From: Rotaria sp. Silwood1
Lineage: Eukaryota; Rotifera; Eurotatoria; Philodinida; Philodinidae
DNA length: 64,000 nt
Assembly: GCA_905250075.1 (NCBI GenBank)
Contig: CAJNOP010000645.1
Location: 57,503-121,502 of the forward strand
Direction of reading: 5' to 3'
Shown: piece after piece, positions 46,421-58,900 of the stretch
Layout of the letters: each line of letters starts with the position of its first letter
Numbering within the stretch: the stretch's first letter is position 1
Made by a program: the position numbers and the translations under genes
The notes under the pieces: model-generated
The model's input: only the letters and a program-made list of their open reading frames with translations
Database searches by the model: none
Told to the model about the DNA's origin: nothing

Positions 46421-46512
46421 AATGATAAAATATCATGATTATTTTTTTAGTATTTCTGGTACGTTTCTGCTTCCGCGATACTTTCAGCAGTTCATCTCTC
46501 TTTAATAAGTAG

Positions 46513-47773
46513 ATCGAGTCGACGGACAGATTTGTCAAGGTTCCTCTCAATATGATCAATGTTCGTTGAATAGTGCATGCGGTTGTCTTCCTTTAACAGC
46601 CACTGACAATGATGGGATTTGTGCATACCTTTATCTCACATGTTCGAAATTGATTTCATGTGACGGCAATAATCGAACGTGTTATCAACCTGATCATGTG
46701 TGTGTGAAGCATCCCCGATGTAATAGTCATCATTCACTCTGCTATCCAATAAATATGGCCACAAAAGCGATTTGTCCGCAGTTGCCATCACCAACGACAA
46801 GTAAGCCATGAAAACGAAGGATTTATCATGTTGGTTTTCTCATTGCCTAGCGCCACCAAGTTCACACGATGGTATTTGTGCGAATGCGACGTGGAACAAG
46901 ATTGGTACTATTGTGGCCGGAGGAAATGGACAAGGATCTGGATTGAACCAACTGAACAACCCATCGGGATTGTTTGTAGATGACGATGATGCCATCTATA
47001 TTGTGGATGGCATGAACGACAGAGTAGTAAAATGGAGGCCTGGAGATTCGAGTGGCCAAGTGGTTGCTGGTGGAAATGGACCAGGTAATCACACTGATCA
47101 GCTAGATGATGCATCAAGTATTGTTGTTGACAAGAATGGGACCATGTTTATTTGCGATTCTCGAAATACTCGAGTACTACGATGGGTCAAGGGCGAAAAT
47201 CAGGCACAAATAATCGTTGATAATATACTATGCTGGGGACTGGCAATGGACTACGAAGGTTCATTGTATGTCGCTGATGCTCATGAACATGAAATAAAGA
47301 AATGGCCCGATAATCAAATAGTTGCAGGTGGAAACGGAGAAGGAGCTGCTCTGAATCAACTTCGATTCTTCGCTCATATATTTGTCGATCGGGATAAATC
47401 AGTTTACGTTGCCGACGATGGTAATCATCGAGTGATGAAATGGGTTGTGGGTGCCAAAGAAGGTATTGTTGTGGCTGGTGGTAATGGACAAGGAGATCAC
47501 ATGGATCAGTTGAGTGATCCTCAGTCAATGATCGTTGATCAATTGGGCACTGTCTATGTGGCAGACTGGGGCAATCACAGAATTATGCGTTGGTTCAACG
47601 GCTCCAAGTCTGGTAGTGTCATCATCGATGATCGGAGTGAGGCGAATCCGCTAGAACTGCCGATCGATTTGACATTTGATCGACACGGAAACTTATATGT
47701 AGTCGATTATTATAGCCATTACGTTAAAATGTACGCTATTGATAAGACTTCTTGTTCTACGGATACATTTTAA
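46513..47773 (+). CDS. Secreted NHL-repeat protein with Cys-rich head
   Basis: Two clear exons: about 46513-46800 and 46851-47773, joined in phase through a 50-bp intron. The first gives a Cys-rich region with about 14 cysteines (ICQGSSQYDQCSLNSACGCL, LTCSKLISCDGNNRTCYQP). The second gives six NHL-type beta-propeller blades, each with a version of VAGGNGQG...NQL...VDxxxxVYVADxxNHRVMKW (for example SVYVADDGNHRVMKW, TVYVADWGNHRIMRW, NLYVVDYYSHYVKMY). The 5' end is uncertain: a hydrophobic MIIFLVFL at 46435 before a GTACGT donor could be a signal peptide, but its phase does not fit; the ATG at 46422 fits in phase but is not signal-like. NHL proteins of this kind are greatly expanded in bdelloids; the ligand is unknown. 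Confidence 0.8.
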
Positions 47774-47863
47774 AAATTCCTTGACATTGACTGATTATCA
47801 ATTTATCTCTATTCTCTTCATTTAGTTTAGGGTTACATCATGAACTCAGCTTTTCTCTATGAA

Positions 47864-47966
47864 GGATGTGGGTGTGGATGTGGGTGTAGGTGTAGGTGTA
47901 GGTGTGGATGGATGTGAGTTGGTTGTTAGTGGTATTAAGCCTGTTAAATCATACCCACACCCACTC
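47864..47966. repeat. Telomere-like foldback, copy 6
   Basis: A long G-rich arm (GGATGTGGGTGTGGATGTGG then three GTAGGT units) is followed by a centre with GGTATTAAGCCTGTTAAATC and a short C-rich arm (ATACCCACACCCACTC). It lies 90 bp after the NHL gene stop. Confidence 0.85.
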
Positions 47967-48229
47967 TCAATTATTTCGTCATGTTCGTTCTGAATCGAGC
48001 ACTTACAGTAAGCAACAAAATGAATACCATAAGCCACGTGCCGAATATGCTGTATTTTTGTCATACCTGCTGAACACAGGACTGCCAGGATATATTTTCG
48101 GTGTATGAGTACAACATGATTGCAGAGACGCATTGTTCTGAATTCAATATAAATGAATGAAAAATCTAGAAAATAATATGTTTTCTGGGCTTGAAAACCG
48201 GATTTTATTCATAAAATTTAAAAAACTGA

Positions 48230-51200
48230 TTAGGTTTGAAGCGCACAATCGAATCTGTAGGTGCCAATATTTCCAACACCTGCAATCAGAAGATATTCTC
48301 TGTGCACATGCACTGTAGCGAAAGCGTTCGTATTTAGTTCACTTTCGAGAATCGCAGGTAATGTTAAATGATGGATATTTTTGTGATCACGAAAGTAACC
48401 ACCTTCATGATCGTGTCCGGCAATGTAAGCAACAACTGTCATGTCAAATTTCCAGAAAAGTTCCAAGACTTCTTCGTAATTCCATAAAAGAGGAAGACCA
48501 TCAGCAACGATCGGATGAGTTGGAATGTGACCTTGAATGAGAAAGAAAGAGTTGCGGCTCTTCTCTTGGAGATAAACTGCGCGCGTTCAAAATTTTGCAA
48601 CATCCCATACTTTGTATATATCTCAACATGAGTAAATCATGAAACACCAAGCTTTTTAAAAGATACAACGTTGGATTCTCGACAAAAACAGAAGTAAATA
48701 AGTCTCGTCGACCTGTTCGGATGAATTTTTATGAGCTTGAAAGTGAACTATATACGATAGTGCCATATCCCACTACTCTCAAGGCAACAAAAATCAAAGG
48801 AATACTGACCAAATGGTATATATCTCAGCACGAAGAAATCATAAAAGCTTGAATTGTTTTCAAAAGTTGCGCCGTTGAATTTTCTACAATATTTGACTCA
48901 AAACTTTCTCTTGAATTGTTCTGGTGGATTTTTAGATGATGAAAAGTGAAAATCTTCACGATGCCGCTGTTTCCCAATTTAAAAATGGAAAAAAGCTCCA
49001 GAAAATATGACAACTATACTAGCAAATAAGCTTCATCGTATTACGATTCATCGCTGTATACAGTAATATAATCGAATTGATTCTATTCGTGCGCGCATAT
49101 GGATAGGAAGAAGACGAATTGAGAGAACAAAACGATTATTCAATCCACAAAGGTTACTTTTAACTTTATGAGACATTATCAGAACAACTAAAGGGAATCG
49201 TTTACTTAAAATGTTGTAGAGAATCTAATGGTGCATCTTTAAAAAAAAATGCAAGGTTTTATGATTCGTTGGAGCAAAGATCAATGCAAAATAATCAATG
49301 TTGCTTTGATTTTTGTTGACTCAAGAATAGTGGGATATAGCATTATCGTGCAATAGTTCACTTTCAACCTCATAGAAAATCATCTGAACAAGTCAACGGA
49401 ATTTTTTCGCTTCTATTTTAGTAGAGAATTTGACGGCACATCTTTATAAAAATACAGGTTCTTTAATTTATTCATGCTGATGAGGGAACATCTCGAGGCG
49501 TTCCATCACTTTTGAGCTCCCATTTCGCGAATAGGTAGATGACTACGAGACTAGCATAGGTCAAAGTGGATTCGTGCGCATGGAGCTTCGTTCTTAAGAT
49601 ATCGAATTTTTACAACGTCTTTCAACGAACCCCTGTGGGCTCCTCAGGTCACCTTGCAAATGGGTTTTCGAGTTTTGGCTTGAAACTTTTCGTAACGGAT
49701 ACCCTTGACGAGACTACCCTATGACGATGGTTTCGCACTTTTCAGTTGTCTCTATTGCTAGATATGTGAATAAGAACAAAATGCGTTTTGTCCCATACTA
49801 GATTTTGCAATATTCATATATGATGATACAAATAACTGGAAGGTGTGAAATCTTCGCCGTAAACTACCCAAGAAGACAAAAATTAGAGAAAATGCGTTTA
49901 AACGCTCAAAAGAGAACCCCGATTGTGAGCCATTAACGCCTTATTTTAAAAACACAAGAAACGCTTTTTTTTGCGCAAATGGTCACTTTCAGATCGTGAA
50001 AACGGCGAAAAACTCTCGTTTTTGAGCGTTAAAACGCGTTTTTACAAATTATCGTCTACTTGGGTAGCCTTTTTGAGGGCTTCAATTGTGCAAAGTTTTC
50101 AAGTCAAAACTCGAAAATCGATTTTAAAGGTAATTTAGCCGAGGATGACATGGATCTGCTTAAAAATACAGTAAAATTCTATGTCTAAAGAAGAAGGTTC
50201 CACGCATACGAATCCTCTTAGGACTATACTAGCCTCGCAGTCACCTACCTGTGCGCAAAATAGAAGCTGAAAAGCGATGAGGCACCTCGAGTGGTTCCTT
50301 CGTGAGATATATGCAAAATATGCGATATTTCAAACATTTTGTCGCACCCGATAGCAGCCACAATGGTATGAATGATCAGAAGAATCTCATTGAGGGCAAA
50401 TATGACTCAAATTTCGCTCTCCTTTTTCACAATGAAACAAAAGAGTTTACAGATGGGTCCAATGCGACTCACCAATGACGATCACTTTTTCGTGCAGTTT
50501 CGTCGCTTGTGTCAATTGTTCCTGTAACCAATCGAGTTGCTTCGATGTTACTCCACCATTGAACTCAACAAATCGTCGTTGATCGCCATAAAGACCATCA
50601 TAATCATTGCCATGTATATTAGGATTGCGTTTTTTCAAGAATTCTTTGGCCCGTATGTAGACTTCATCTGTTTTATCCACACCCAAAACGCTGAATTCGA
50701 ACGTGTCTAATGCGATGACTCTCAAACCTGGACACACTTGAAATGTACCATAGTGTCCAGGAAAGATCTCTTTTGTATCGAATGAACACAGCGGTCCTGT
50801 GAGAAGTTCGGTTCGAGGAAAATTGTACAATTCGTGATTACCCCAAATATGATAGACACGACATGAGGAAGGAAGTTTAGAAAACGGAGCAAGAATCGTA
50901 TTCAGAGCAATTTGCGACTTGTTATCGGCTGCCGACGCACCATCGATCAAATCGCCTAACTGGAGCACAAAAGAGATATCGTGTTTATGTTCGATCCAAT
51001 AGTCGCAAGCTTCATCAAGCAATTTCAATGCATTACGATAGCGTCTCAGACGAGTTTTTGAGTAATTGAGATGATCGTCTTTATCAGCATATTGAATATC
51101 GGAAACGAGACCAAATGAAACAATCGGTTTCATAGTTTCGCCATGATCTGTCGATGCCAAAGGCAGTGAACTAGCCACTGTTACATTCGAAATTGGTGCA

Positions 51201-51268
51201 TCCAACATTGCCGACGATATCATCGGACATCTCGACTGATCATCTTCGGCGATGACAGTTGTGTCCAT
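48230..51268 (-). CDS. ADPRM: Manganese-dependent ADP-ribose/CDP-alcohol diphosphatase-like metallophosphoesterase
   Basis: Hydrolyses ADP-ribose, CDP-choline or related diphosphates in known homologues. Exon 1 is 51268-50473 and exon 2 is 48531-48230; both phases fit (VIVIG/HIPTHP) and give 365 residues. Metallophosphoesterase motifs in order: VSDIQYADKDD, LQLGDLIDG, WGNHELYNFPR, VIALDTFEFSVLGVD, FVEFNGGVTSKQLDWLQ, GHIPTHP and AGHDHEGGYF. These follow ADPRM closely. The N-terminal ~45 residues before MKPIVSFGLV are low-complexity and longer than usual; the ATG in MKPIVSF could be an alternative start. The 1.94-kb intron is filled by two foldback elements and a MITE. If that intron were not spliced, exon 1 would end soon after as ...GESHWTHL, lacking the GHDH metal site. 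Confidence 0.88.
48613..49482. mobile_element. Large foldback element 1 in the ADPRM intron
   Basis: The left arm (48613-48890) and right arm (about 49212-49482) are inverted repeats of about 270 bp; shared blocks include GTTGAAAGTGAACTAT-like, TATCCCACTA and CAACAAAAATCAAAG. Each arm holds two ATATATCTC-type units ~200 bp apart, like 2870-3150. The ~320-bp middle has no gene. Confidence 0.7.
49481..50315. mobile_element. Large foldback element 2 in the ADPRM intron
   Basis: Arms of about 250 bp (49481-49730 and 50062-50315) are imperfect inverted repeats, with shared blocks CTCGAGGYGYY, GACTAGCATAG/GGCTAGTATAG, GGATTCGT and TTTCGAGTTTTGGCTTGAAA. Its right end carries GCATATATCTC, linking it to element 1. 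The spacer holds the MITE at 49864-50067. The element starts exactly where element 1 ends. Confidence 0.65.
49864..50067. mobile_element. 204-bp MITE nested in foldback 2
   Basis: The ends CTACCCAAGAAGACAAAAATT and the reverse complement of AAATTATCGTCTACTTGGGTAG match, followed by further inverted GCGTTTTAACGCTCAAAA. No open frame. The right terminus touches the inner edge of foldback 2's right arm. Confidence 0.65.
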
Positions 51269-51671
51269 CTACAATAATCAAGAGCTGCCGACAAAAATAA
51301 GCAATGGAACATAATTAGTAGATTTTTTTCTGAAAGATTAATTGCGAAGAAAAATATATGCAGCTGTTTAAACATGTACATATGAAAAAAGTGAGTTGGC
51401 ATGGCAGACATTGCGCAGGGATGTGAATGTACAGAAGAGACAAAAGAAGCAGTGAATTTGTCTCTCAGACAGAGAAAAAAGTTGCTTTTTGCAAGTAGCG
51501 GTCCCTAAACACGATGAGTGTAACAGTTTCGCACTGAACAGCAAAATACATCCCAGCTGTGCACAAGACACGAGAGACTCATTTATAAGGATACGAAGCA
51601 AAAATAGCAAACAAGACCAGAAAAAAGTGAAAGAAGCTCATTAGCGATATGTACGAATACAGACCAAAAAG
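51269..51671. other. Upstream of ADPRM
   Basis: No gene seen; the promoter of the minus-strand ADPRM gene should lie here. Confidence 0.35.
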
Positions 51672-51919
51672 CAAGACGTGAGATCTTGTTAAATCAGATG
51701 AAATCCTACGAAAAATCATCATCTCTCATATATCTTACTCTAAACCGGATAATAACATTCTTGAAAGATCTTACGGACACATAGGTTTTCCGATAAACTT
51801 ATAATGACATCTTCAAGAATATGTTTGTTCGACTTACAGTAAGATATTAGAGACGTGGATTTTTCGTACGAGTTTCCATCTGATCTTGTAAGATCAGACG
51901 TACGAACTTATAAGATCTT
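51672..51919. repeat. ~250-bp foldback element
   Basis: The left arm GATCTTGTTAAATCAGATGA continues through CCTACGAAAAATC and TCTCATATATCTTACTCTAA. The right arm is its ~80% reverse complement (TTACAGTAAGATATTAGAGA ... TTTTTCGTACGAGTTTCCAT ... GATCTTGTAAGATC). The middle also has an inverted pair (CATTCTTGAA / TTCAAGAATATG). No gene inside. Confidence 0.6.
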
Positions 51920-52546
51920 GCTATTTTATTGTTTGAACTGGGACCGTTTGTTCTTCGAATATGGCATGGAGATATACAATCATAAGAGTGAACCGTGTAA
52001 ATCGCCGTATTTTTCTGCATATAGTCGTTTACGACTGTGCTTGTGTAACCTGCCATTTTTTCTATTATAATCGAATGTCTCGCAGTTACGACATAACTAT
52101 GCTCGCACCGTGATCCGTCACTACGAAAACTTGTGAAATACTTATGTGTAATTACGTAAAAAACTTCGTAATTACGATAAACAAAATCGCAGTTGCTAAA
52201 AAAGAGACGACATGGATCAAGTGGAGGAATGGATTCGACACGCATCACAACCATGGGTATTTCATTTCTTGCTTTCTCAACTTCTATTCTGTGACTGAAT
52301 GCATATACTCCTCATTAGATGATATTTTAAGCCAATCACATGTATGATAATCTTTTTTTTTTGCAATGAGTCAGTTATAGGAGAGTTGTAAACCATAAAT
52401 AAAATAAAATTTTCCACTTAGACAAGCGAAGAAAAATATAAATTAATTATGAAGACATTGAAATTAAAACAATTTTTGCATGAGTTGTATTTGCCTGACC
52501 TCTGTTGACAGTGTGCTTTAAGTTTTCGAGAGCCATCATCTCTTCA
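51920..52546. other. Intergenic, no gene recognised
   Basis: Overlapping short frames on both strands lack any family signature. Confidence 0.35.
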
Positions 52547-52590
52547 GAGGGTGTAGGGTGTGGGTGGTAGTGAGTGTTGGCTGGCACCGG
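52547..52590. repeat. Telomere-like G-rich stretch without a C-rich arm
   Basis: GAGGGTGTAGGGTGTGGGTGGTAGTGAGTG is not followed by a CACACCC arm, so it may be half of a foldback. Confidence 0.5.
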
Positions 52591-52946
52591 TTTGGAGAAG
52601 ACCGACATCCTATCGTCACCATGACTACATTTTCTCTTTTGACTTTTGTCAGCCTTCATACAGTAATTAGTCGTCAAGTGAGCATTGCCCGTATGAATCG
52701 AGATCTACAATGAGCCATGTTCCCAATTCGCTTGTTGGTCACGAACATGTATACAAAGTGGTCACATATTAATTACTTGCTGTCAAGGGCGATCTCTTTT
52801 CTTTCATCTATCTTTTTGAATCGTCTTGCTAGATGAATTCCCGTTTCATCGAACAATTATATTGTAATGAAAAAAGCAGAATCACAGCAACTGGCTTAAT
52901 TGCTTTGATTGTTTTAAAGAATTTGTTCTGTAAAGAAACTCATTAA

Positions 52947-53040
52947 GGGTGTTGTTGAGGATGTGGGTGTCGGTGTGGGGTCTGGACTATAGATGTGGGT
53001 ATTCTGTTCGGTCAAATGTACATCCAGTCCCACACCCACA
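52947..53040. repeat. Telomere-like foldback, copy 7
   Basis: GGGTGTTGTTGAGGATGTGG and more G-rich units, centre ATTCTGTTCGGTCAAATGTA, then CCAGTCCCACACCCACA. The centre is close to that of copy 1. Confidence 0.8.
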
Positions 53041-53595
53041 AATCCTAAACAACAAACATGAACAATAGAAGAATATCCTGAAAAAGCTATGGGATTAATT
53101 GGTATAAAAAATATTCATATTTTTGTTCTATTTAGAATCATTCAGCATTATCTTTTAGTACATTTAAAAAAAATCTAATCAAAAAAAGTAACCTACTATC
53201 TTCCTTTTCATTGTAATTTTATTTTTCGACAAAACGAGACCTAACCGTCTTGTTACTGAAGGAGCGATTAATTTATCCTGTTTCCTATTTCTCCTCCCTT
53301 TTGATCTTTTTAATCTTTTCTTTTCTATGTTTAAAAATAAAACGATTAATACTGAGGCAGTGGAAAAATTAAACTCGCACTTGCTTGTTTCTCATCAACA
53401 TGACAATCGAAAGCAAAACAAAATCAATATGTTTGCATAGACAAGATTGAGAACAAAAAAACCCTTTGTTTTATGGATGTCCAACACTCGCATCGAAAAA
53501 AATGCACCGAACTCTGTCGGTTTTAATCTAAAATGTTTTCATTTAGAAATAACTACTATGCTTCCCTTGAGCCCTATTATTTAAAAATTTTATCC
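53041..53595. other. Intergenic between two foldbacks
   Basis: No gene recognised. Confidence 0.35.
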
Positions 53596-53653
53596 GTGGG
53601 TGTGGGGTGTGGGTGTGTGTTTAGAGAATACGTATGCACACCCACACCCTCAC
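53596..53653. repeat. Telomere-like foldback, copy 8
   Basis: GTGGGTGTGGGGTGTGGGTG, centre TTTAGAGAATACGTATG, then CACACCCACACCCTCAC. A strong potential hairpin. Confidence 0.85.
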
Positions 53654-55909
53654 GAAACGGTCAAATACAGTGATGGACTGTGTCATTAGGGTTTTTTTTC
53701 ATTTTGTAGTATTTGCGAAGAACTGAACGGATTTCATAGAGAATAATTATTTGTATACCATTTTAGTATCGATGAAATACCGCTGCACTGGCAATGTCTT
53801 TAATAGATTACAGTGGTCTACTCACACGTACATGCATATTTTGATACTTCTAAAGTAGCATCATATACAAGTAATTCGATATAATACAAACTAAGGTAAG
53901 TATTGCTTTATCAGTGTTAAATGGAGAACCAGCCACAAATGTTTCAAAGGATCCAGATGATTTTATACTACGGATAATGAAGTGTTGTGATGATAGCACA
54001 GATATTCAAAGATTCAAACATGAATATACATGATATTTCAAGAACACTTCCAAAGTCTATGGCACGCTAATAACTTAATCATTGTTTCTTAACATCTAAA
54101 GAAAAGTTTGGTAAAATTGATCCATAACAAACAATATCAACGTTTATAACCTTATAATGAAATTTTCCTGACTTAAAAACGCACCGCCTCTCCTGCTGTG
54201 AGGAAAAGATGATCATAAAGTTCATGAGAATGCTTTAATGAATAATACTAACTACTAAAGATCAATTTTACCTGACTAATCTATGTTTGATATGTCTTCA
54301 ATGTATCAAAATAGCTTACAATAAGAAAGTATTCCTAGATTGTGTTTATATTTTCAATTTGAAGACAAAACCGAATTCTTATATTCCGGACTATACATAG
54401 TAATAAATATATTCTTCTCATGTTTTGTTGTGCAGCAGCTTAATACGTGACTGCAAAGGAACATATGTATACAAGTGAATGTCAAAAATATTGATTGTCC
54501 TACATCCGCTCATTACATTTGAGAAAAATTCTGATATCGTTTAATTACTAACGTTATAAAGGTCTTCCATCATTTCTCTTTATAATATGATATAACTTTT
54601 ATAGGAGTTTCAAAATCCAGAAGTAACTTGCGTCTATATGAATAATCAAAATTGTCGCCTCATACAAAAAGTTTTTACCGTTTTTTTCACATTTCTCGCT
54701 CCGAGCAGTTGTTCCTCATGGAGAAAATTATTTTGTGATATTGAAGAACAGAAAAAAAGGTTCTTCAGATAGTATGCACGTGTTCCATCTTGTAGAGAGC
54801 TCACTTGTTTCTGCATAAACAAAGTTTATTTTGTAATAGGTTTCTAAACGATTGGGAGGGAAGAAAAAAGAAAAAAAAATGTGCGAGTCTGTGGATTGGC
54901 ATTGGTTGCTTTATTAATTGGTGCACTGCTATTTCAACACTATTGAATATAAAAAAAGATGGAGAAACACAAAACTTCAGAAGGAAAAAAAGGTAAGGTT
55001 TGTTTCAAGCTACATTCATCAATGAAAAAATGTATTTTACAAAATAAGTTATGGTGACTTGTATCGGAAATTGCAATACAAAATAGTGTCCTTATCCCTC
55101 CACAATCGAACGATATGTAAATTACATTGGTATATTATACTTTACTTTGATAGACCGTATTTTTGTTATTTTTAAAGACATGCATTTTAATTAGAATGCG
55201 CTAAACTTGAAAATAACGAGATCGAACTCAATTCTTTGCCAACAGACAATCTCAATGTTTATTTTACAAAATTTGCATGTACATTATTTGTGTTGAAGAA
55301 AGCAGCAGGAATAGCCAATCTAATCATTATTCTTGACAAAGATACCAGCGTACACATACGCAACGACAAACTGTGAGCAGATTTATAATTTTTGAATTTT
55401 ACAATTCTTACAAAATTTTTTCTTCATACAATGTTTGATTTTATAGATGTATAGCAACATACACATACATATATGTGGTGATACATTCGTGCATATTTAC
55501 ATATATTCTACTTTACACAAAACTAATGACGTATACACGTATGTGTGCACTCATCCGTAGTTGAAAACAGCTATGTGTGTTTGTAGGTTGAATGGAATAT
55601 CGAAATGCATATTTCGTTTTTGTCTACTTACCTTTCAACCGAAATATTATGTAAGGTCCTTTTTGATCAAAAGTAAGTTATTTTTTCAAAGCATTCTGTT
55701 TCATATTTCATCTATTGAACCCATTTAGAATTTACAATTCGTGCTCTTGTAGATTTTATCGATTATATGCTGATCTATCTGTAAAAAAATACAGTTATTT
55801 TAATTTGAGTTTTAGAGAATTTTAATAATTCTAATTGATTATGCAAAGAATGAGTAAAAATCTATTGTGTTTGTTTTACTCTTCTAGATAACTAATCTTC
55901 TTTTGAATA
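53654..55909. other. Intergenic with one possible relic exon
   Basis: Mostly AT-rich. At 55195-55376 (+) a frame after TTTTAATTAG reads AKLENNEIELNSLPTDNLNV, then LKKAAGIANLIIILDKD up to a stop. It looks coding but has no recognised family or partner exon. Confidence 0.3.
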
Positions 55910-58900
55910 ATGGCTTCTATGATACAATCTTTTCTCAATAGTGTTAAGAATATATTCGATCCGTATTTCAGGAACAGTTGCTTTAGCTCACCATTGGGTC
56001 ATCTTGAGAGTATATTACATGTGGATCGGTCCCTCATTGGTCTTGGTATGTACACATCTATCAAGACAAAGCTTTTATTCAAAGTTTTGTTTTTTAGTCA
56101 TGATGTTCTTTCTGGGCGTGTATTTGGTTTTGGGATGGGGAAATGATTTTTTGTGTAATTTCATCGGAATTGTTTATGGTGTATATGCCTCGTGAGTTGA
56201 ATCCGTTTTTCAATAGAGAATTTCGTTTTATCTTATTACAGAACTGAAATCTGAGTAGTTATAGAAAAACTAGCGAGCAGAAATAACTTTTTAAGTTTAG
56301 AAATTATGAAAACATCGTTTTTCTATTTGTAGAATATCAGCTGTGCGATCACCAACACGACAAGAAAATAGATATTTGTTGATCTATTGGGTCGTTTATA
56401 ATACATTTGACTACATCGAAATTTTAGTACGCATTCTGATCGATTCGCTATTACTATTCTACTGTCTCAGCAAATGCATCTTCTTTCTTTGGTTAATGGC
56501 ATATGGGGCTCCACTAATTAGCCGTGGCTTTGGTAAAACAACTGCTGTTATCGACGACAATCAAAATGGTAAGTAGAATTTGCGAGCGAAACGTATAAAC
56601 TCTAATCTCTCTTTTTCTCTAATCGATACGCAATGAATCTTAAATGTAAATACTTTTTAGAAAAACTAGAAAAGCCAGGAGAGGAGCAGGAACAAGAACA
56701 AACACACGTAGAACAGGAACAAGAACAAAATCAAGAAGTTAACACCGAATATACATATCAGAAAGTTGATGTGGCAGAGCTTATTTCCAAAAACACTGAT
56801 CCTTTTACTTTGGATTTACAAATGAGAGGAATCACTGGTCCAGATTTGATGATTGTAGCTGATGCATTAAAAAAGAATACAGTAACTTATGTAAAATTAT
56901 TTACCAATTGTAGAAGTGTATCGGTTTGAACAAACATAATTCATTCTCTAATTCGAATTTTATGCGATTGATGTTGTTTATTTGTATTTTTTTTACTTTC
57001 AATGCAGACATTTAATAAGTTGATACTTACGGCCAATTGTTTTGGAAATAATGGGGTTCAATATTTGGCTGATGCCTTGAGAAACCAACAGGTAAATTTC
57101 TTTCATGTTTATCGCTTTTATTTCAATGCCTGTCCTTCATTATAGGCACTCACAACTTTGGAAATGGTTCTCACAAGCCTTGGCGATGAGGGGATGAAAC
57201 ACCTTGGTGATATGCTGAAGACTAATACGGTAGAGTCTTTTATCAGTGTTACTAAGTCGCAGACGACGTTTTGTTTTTCTGGAGTCATATGCTTTCGCTT
57301 ATTCCCGAGTTCCTGTATATTTCAATCTGTAAAATTGGTTTGCTTACGATATGAAACATAAAGATCAGTAGCAGTCGATCGGCGAAATTTTAGGTGACAT
57401 TTTGTTTGCTGATTTATTGTGTTGTGTTAGGAAGCGTTTAATTTGCCAATTCTCAATAGGAAGTTATAACCTATCATTCACAACATTCGCAATTATTTGT
57501 AACATTCTCGTCTTTCGTTTATATTTTTCATAGGCACTTACAAATCTGATCATTTCCAAAAATGATATAGGCGCCGAAGGAGCCAAACATCTTGCTGATG
57601 GTTTGAAATATAACCAAGTGAACTTCTTTCATCCATCATCTTCTCCAACACATTTTTATTTGTTATATAGACAGTCTTCACACTCGATCTCAACGAGAAT
57701 CCGATTGGAGACGAAGGTATCAAAAATTTGATTGAGGGATTAAAAAACAACACAGTGAGATTCGTTTTCTGTTAATATTTCTCAATCCTGTTCTTAGTTT
57801 TCTTACAGACAATCAACACACTAGAACTTGCTGAAATCAAAATCACTGATGATGGAATTCAATATTTGGCTGATTTTTTGGCAACGAATACAGTGATTTG
57901 TTTTATTTTATTATCTCTTATCTTGATTTTCATCTGTGTGTGTATCTATAGTCAATAAATTCATTGAATCTCCAATATAATTTTATCGGAAACAAAGCAG
58001 CTGCATATTTGGTGAATGGTCTTCGTAACAATAAGGTAAAAGTTTTGTTCTGTGAATTACATTATTTCTATCTATTCATTTATCCAAAGGCACTCAAAAC
58101 ACTTAATGTGAGTCGAAATAACATTCAGAACGAAGGAGGAAAATATCTTGGTGATCTTCTACGACATAATACGGTTAATTTTTTTTGTTTTATTTTTGTT
58201 GTTCTTCTCATATTCATTCTAATTCATTATATAGGCACTTACATCACTAAACCTCAGTAAAAACCGATTGGGAGACGAAAGCGCCCAATATTTGGTTGAC
58301 GGTTTACAAGAAGATAAAGTGCATATTTTTTCTCCATCTCCACTTATAATCATCATTTTTGCATATAGACACTTACTACACTCGATCTCAGTGGCAATGG
58401 ATTTGAAGATAAAGGAATTCAGTGTCTCTTCAATGCAATGCAAAATAACACAGTAAGCTGTCTTTCTTTATGGATCAATCTAATTTTAACCTTCAATTTT
58501 GGTTGTAGAGTCTTATCGAGTTTAATTTTTCGCAATACGATATTCGAGGAGAAGTTCTTCAGCACGTGGCAAATGCTATTCGAAATAATCAAGTGATTGG
58601 AACTTTTTGATGTCACTGGTCTTCTTTTGAAATTTTTATTCTTATTTGTAATATAGACACTCAAAGAGCTCACTTTATCTCAGGATAAAATCGGAAATAA
58701 ACCACCTTTTTATCGAGTACCTGGTTCATCAACTGACCTGGTACACTTTGTTTGATTCTTCGCTAAGATTGCCGATATTTTTATTTTCGTATAAAGGTTA
58801 TCAATACTGATACTGACGGAACTGAAGTTGAAGATGTTAAATGTCTGGCAGATGCTTTGCAAATGAACAAGGTTAAGTACTTTTCTTTTTCCATTCCATA

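Noticed and set aside
46422-46458. Definite first exon for the NHL gene
   Set aside because: The signal-like start at 46435 gives the wrong phase and the in-phase start at 46422 is not signal-like, so the 5' end is left open.
46862-47528. Several minus-strand frames
   Set aside because: Shadows of the NHL-repeat gene.
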